Source: Lachnospiraceae bacterium UBA7143 (GTDB lineage: Bacteria; Bacillota; Clostridia; Lachnospirales; Lachnospiraceae). From it: a stretch of 64,000 bases of DNA. Shown in pieces: positions 61,799-64,000 of the stretch; position 1 is the stretch's first letter; each line of letters begins with the position of its first letter. The stretch spans positions 31,279-95,278 of the forward strand of contig DKWV01000045.1 in NCBI GenBank assembly GCA_002491905.1, in the 5' to 3' direction. A model generated the notes under the pieces. That model did not search any database. It worked only from the letters and a program-made list of their open reading frames with translations, and was not told the DNA's origin. Position numbers and translations under genes: made by a program.

Positions 61799-62593
61799 AT
61801 GAAAACAAATTATTTAAAGAGGTATATCATCAGCTCCTATATTCTTGTCTGGTCTCTTATCATTTTTGTGGCAGGCCCGGCGAGCCTGATTTTTCATGCG
61901 CCTCCGGTTGTGATGTGGCTTGTGCGCAACCTGATAGCCTGGTCGCCTACATATTTACTGCTGATCGGATGGAAATGGTTCCGGCCGGGGGAGACGAGGA
62001 TGACTTTTGTGAAGCGGTGCTTTTCGGGAAGGATAAAGCCGCTTATGCTACTGGGCGCGTTCGGTCTGGTGTTTGGAATCAGTGTGTTGTCACTGTGCAT
62101 CCTTTCCGGGATCGAGGGGCGGCCGTTTCTGTCTTATATTGACTTCGGGACGGTTTCCCTGCCGCTTTCCGCGCTGCTGGCATTTACCTCCGGCCCCACC
62201 GGGGAAGAATTGGGATGGCGCGGTTTTATGAAGGAGGAGTTTGACGGCCGGTACGGCTTCTTAAAATCCTCGATCTGTCAGGGGCTTGTGTGGTGTTTCT
62301 GGCATACGCTGCTCTGGGCGGTGGACTCGGATTTCACTGACTGGCGGGCGGTCCCCTATATTATTTCCAATATCGTGGTCATCACCTCGCTCACCGTCTT
62401 TATGAACCTGTTTCTGGAGCGGGAGAGGAATCTGCTCTACTCGGTGTTTTTACATTTCGGATTCAATATTTTCTATGTATTTCTGGATGCGGGCATCGGA
62501 TTTTTCGTTATCCTGACAGTTATGTATCTGATACTTACACCGGCAGCGGTGCTTGTCAGAAAGCGACTGTTAAAAAATGAAACAAATTCCTGA
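61799..62593 (+). CDS. CPBP-family intramembrane metalloprotease
   Basis: 264 residues after GGGAGG, with eight or so membrane segments. The three motifs are present: GEELGWRGF (EExxxR, about 138-146), the FWHTLLW (FxxxH-like) at about 169-175, and a later HFGFNIF (HxxxN). These belong to the CAAX-protease/bacteriocin-processing (CPBP) group, whose Glu and His residues form the active site. Substrate unknown. It is likely repressed by the TetR protein encoded upstream, possibly in response to an envelope-active compound. Confidence 0.88.
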   Translation: MKTNYLKRYIISSYILVWSLIIFVAGPASLIFHAPPVVMWLVRNLIAWSPTYLLLIGWKWFRPGETRMTFVKRCFSGRIKPLMLLGAFGLVFGISVLSLCILSGIEGRPFLSYIDFGTVSLPLSALLAFTSGPTGEELGWRGFMKEEFDGRYGFLKSSICQGLVWCFWHTLLWAVDSDFTDWRAVPYIISNIVVITSLTVFMNLFLERERNLLYSVFLHFGFNIFYVFLDAGIGFFVILTVMYLILTPAAVLVRKRLLKNETNS

Positions 62594-62610
62594 AAGAGAG
62601 AGGTAAAGAT

Positions 62611-63924
62611 ATGGTCACACAACTGATAGACGTGTTGGAGACGGCGGCTATAGTGATAAGCGGTTTCCTGATTAAAAAGTATGTATTTCTGGAGCCGGAT
62701 ATGGAGGGCGGCAGGCAGCGGAAGTTTTATCTGCTCAGTGTTCTCGTGACAGGCATTGTCTTTTTGCTTTTTGGGAAAGACGCTGCTTCGATGGCGGCGC
62801 TTCTCATGATCGGGTTAAATATCTGTCTCGGAAGAAAAAAGAAAAGGCTGCTGGGACTGTTTCTGATGATACCGTTCCCGGGGATTATCAACGGGCTTTT
62901 GGTTCCCGCGCTGCTTGTGCCGCCGTATCTGCTTGCCCTGCCGGAACAGGAGACGCGGATATACCAGCTTGTGATTTACGGGGTATTGCTTGTTCTGCTT
63001 CTTCTGTTTTATGTGAAAGGGAAAAACTGGCGCAGTTGGTTTGGCGAGAATATGCAGCACAGAAGCCTGCGGAAATCGGAGAAATATCTGCTTTGGGTGA
63101 TCGGGATTCTGATGCTGTTTTTTGCCAACAACACAACGATGCAGATTACGGTGGACAGCAATAACGTGCGGGCGGCAGACAGTATGTATGGACGGGGACT
63201 GGCTCCTTTTATCGGAATCACCAGTGTTTCCGCTTTTGTCATGACGATTACGATTATCGTACTGATTGTGCAGGGCAATAAGCGTTCTTTCTACCATGAA
63301 CGGCTTTCCGGCATGCAGTCCGGCATGATTACTTTTATGGCGGAGATCGTGGAGAACAGGGACGACAATACGGGCGGCCATATCAGGCGCACAGCCGCCT
63401 ATGTGGAGCAGATTGCGAAGGAGTTAAAAAGGCAGGGCGCATACCCGGAAATCCTGTCTGACAGATATATGCGGGATATGATTGTGGCTGCGCCCCTTCA
63501 CGATATCGGGAAGATCCATATTCCGGATGCCGTATTAAACAACCCGGGTCGGCTGAGCGAGGAAGAGTTTGCGGTCATGAAGACACATACCACGGCGGGA
63601 GAGGAGCTGCTTAAGCATGCCAGGGAGGAACTCGGGGAGTCAGGGTATCTGAACACGGCGGTAGAGATGGCGGCCTATCATCATGAATGGTGGAACGGCA
63701 GGGGATACCCTTACGGCATAAGCGGGGAGGAAATACCGCTCTGCGCCAGAATTATGGCGGTGGCGGATGTGTTTGACGCACTGACATCCAAACGCTGCTA
63801 TAAGGACGCGATGCCGGTTGAAAAGGCATACGCGATTATCCGGGAGGAGAGCGGCACGCATTTTGATCCGGCTGTCGCCGAAGCTTTTTTTGCCTGCACC
63901 GGCGGCGAGCACGTAAACAGATAA
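62611..63924 (+). CDS. Membrane HD-GYP protein (c-di-GMP phosphodiesterase)
   Basis: 437 residues, 17 nt after the protease gene. The first 230 residues carry six or seven membrane segments with a short external loop after about residue 180 (TMQITVDSNNVRAADSM). The HD-GYP domain (about 245-430) shows NRDDNTGGHIRRTAAYV, HDIGKIHIPDAVLNNPGRLSEEE, YHHEWWNGRGYPYGISGEEIP and VADVFDAL. All metal-binding residues seem present. Acts on cyclic di-GMP at the membrane; the signal sensed by the membrane part is unknown. Confidence 0.9.
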   Translation: MVTQLIDVLETAAIVISGFLIKKYVFLEPDMEGGRQRKFYLLSVLVTGIVFLLFGKDAASMAALLMIGLNICLGRKKKRLLGLFLMIPFPGIINGLLVPALLVPPYLLALPEQETRIYQLVIYGVLLVLLLLFYVKGKNWRSWFGENMQHRSLRKSEKYLLWVIGILMLFFANNTTMQITVDSNNVRAADSMYGRGLAPFIGITSVSAFVMTITIIVLIVQGNKRSFYHERLSGMQSGMITFMAEIVENRDDNTGGHIRRTAAYVEQIAKELKRQGAYPEILSDRYMRDMIVAAPLHDIGKIHIPDAVLNNPGRLSEEEFAVMKTHTTAGEELLKHAREELGESGYLNTAVEMAAYHHEWWNGRGYPYGISGEEIPLCARIMAVADVFDALTSKRCYKDAMPVEKAYAIIREESGTHFDPAVAEAFFACTGGEHVNR

Positions 63925-63943
63925 AGAAGGGAAGCTGATACTT

Positions 63944-63961
63944 TATATTTAGCTAAATATA
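63944..63961. promoter_or_regulatory. 18-bp perfect palindrome near the window end
   Basis: TATATTTAGCTAAATATA is a perfect palindrome 20 nt after the HD-GYP stop codon, followed by AATAAAAAAG. It may be a dimer-binding operator for the gene beyond the window or part of an AT-rich terminator. Nothing else is seen in the final 75 nt. Confidence 0.45.
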
Positions 63962-64000
63962 ATAAAAAAGTTAGGCGCAGCGTTGAGGAATAAAAACTTT

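Overview
The window looks like chromosomal DNA of an anaerobic gut-type Firmicute of the class Clostridia, most likely family Lachnospiraceae. This is inferred from gene content: a clostridial pyruvate phosphate dikinase, AgrC/AgrA-like GHKL/LytTR systems, many short lipoproteins, a CIRCE-controlled hsp20, HD-GYP proteins, AmmeMemoRadiSam genes, and strong AGGAGG ribosome binding sites in moderate-GC DNA. No rRNA, tRNA, CRISPR array or complete transposon was seen.

Layout. 1-5.5 kb: end of a sugar-type ABC permease with an HlyD-like adaptor, a membrane glycerophosphodiesterase and ppdK. 5.6-9.3 kb: a toxin-antitoxin patch with an intact MntA/HepT pair, a RelB-like antitoxin with a frameshifted RelE-like toxin, two relics of one XRE antitoxin, a 63-bp hepT relic and a 32-codon type I toxin-like gene; an aldo/keto reductase sits inside it. 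9.4-13.1 kb: MarR with a YczE/YitT-type membrane protein, a polysaccharide deacetylase, and PadR with a CPBP protein. 13.3-16.3 kb: fused AmmeMemoRadiSam B/A protein, its radical SAM enzyme, and hsp20. 16.6-23.9 kb: a signalling operon of receiver-HD-GYP, hybrid kinase with Hpt, a hybrid kinase fused to a DegV lipid-binding domain, and a solute-binding lipoprotein. 23.9-26.05 kb: an AT-rich cassette between 28-bp direct repeats, holding an Xis-like HTH, a PDDEXK (DUF1016) nuclease and a truncated helicase. 26.1-31.5 kb: small membrane proteins, an OmpR/HK pair, an M20 hydrolase and a LysR stub. 31.6-34.05 kb (minus): cytidylate-kinase-like protein, NhaD/ArsB transporter and a small secreted protein.

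34.3-40.8 kb: the phosphate regulon pstS, a fused pstC-pstA, pstB, phoU, phoP-like and phoR, coupled by 4-nt overlaps, with a PhoP-box-like repeat upstream. 40.9-45.9 kb: MutS-like ATPase, FlxA-like coiled-coil protein, ECF sigma factor with a PepSY-type anti-sigma protein and a PepSY lipoprotein. 45.9-57.5 kb: AgrA/AgrC-like system with divergent lipoproteins, an unusual double hairpin, an XRE/lipoprotein pair, an orphan FtsX-type permease behind three 11-bp-spaced TTGTAA repeats, and more lipoproteins, one frameshifted. 57.6-61 kb: a LytTR regulator lacking most of its DNA-binding domain, then an AgrC-like kinase, LemA and a DUF3137-like protein. 61-64 kb: TetR with operators, a CPBP protease and a membrane HD-GYP protein.

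The window is dominated by envelope sensing and cyclic-di-GMP signalling. The most unusual item is the histidine kinase-receiver-DegV fusion in one operon with an HD-GYP regulator and an orphan solute-binding protein. Next are the direct-repeat-bounded defence-remnant cassette, the possible T7 slippery site in the RelE-like toxin and the double-hairpin leader near 48.1 kb.
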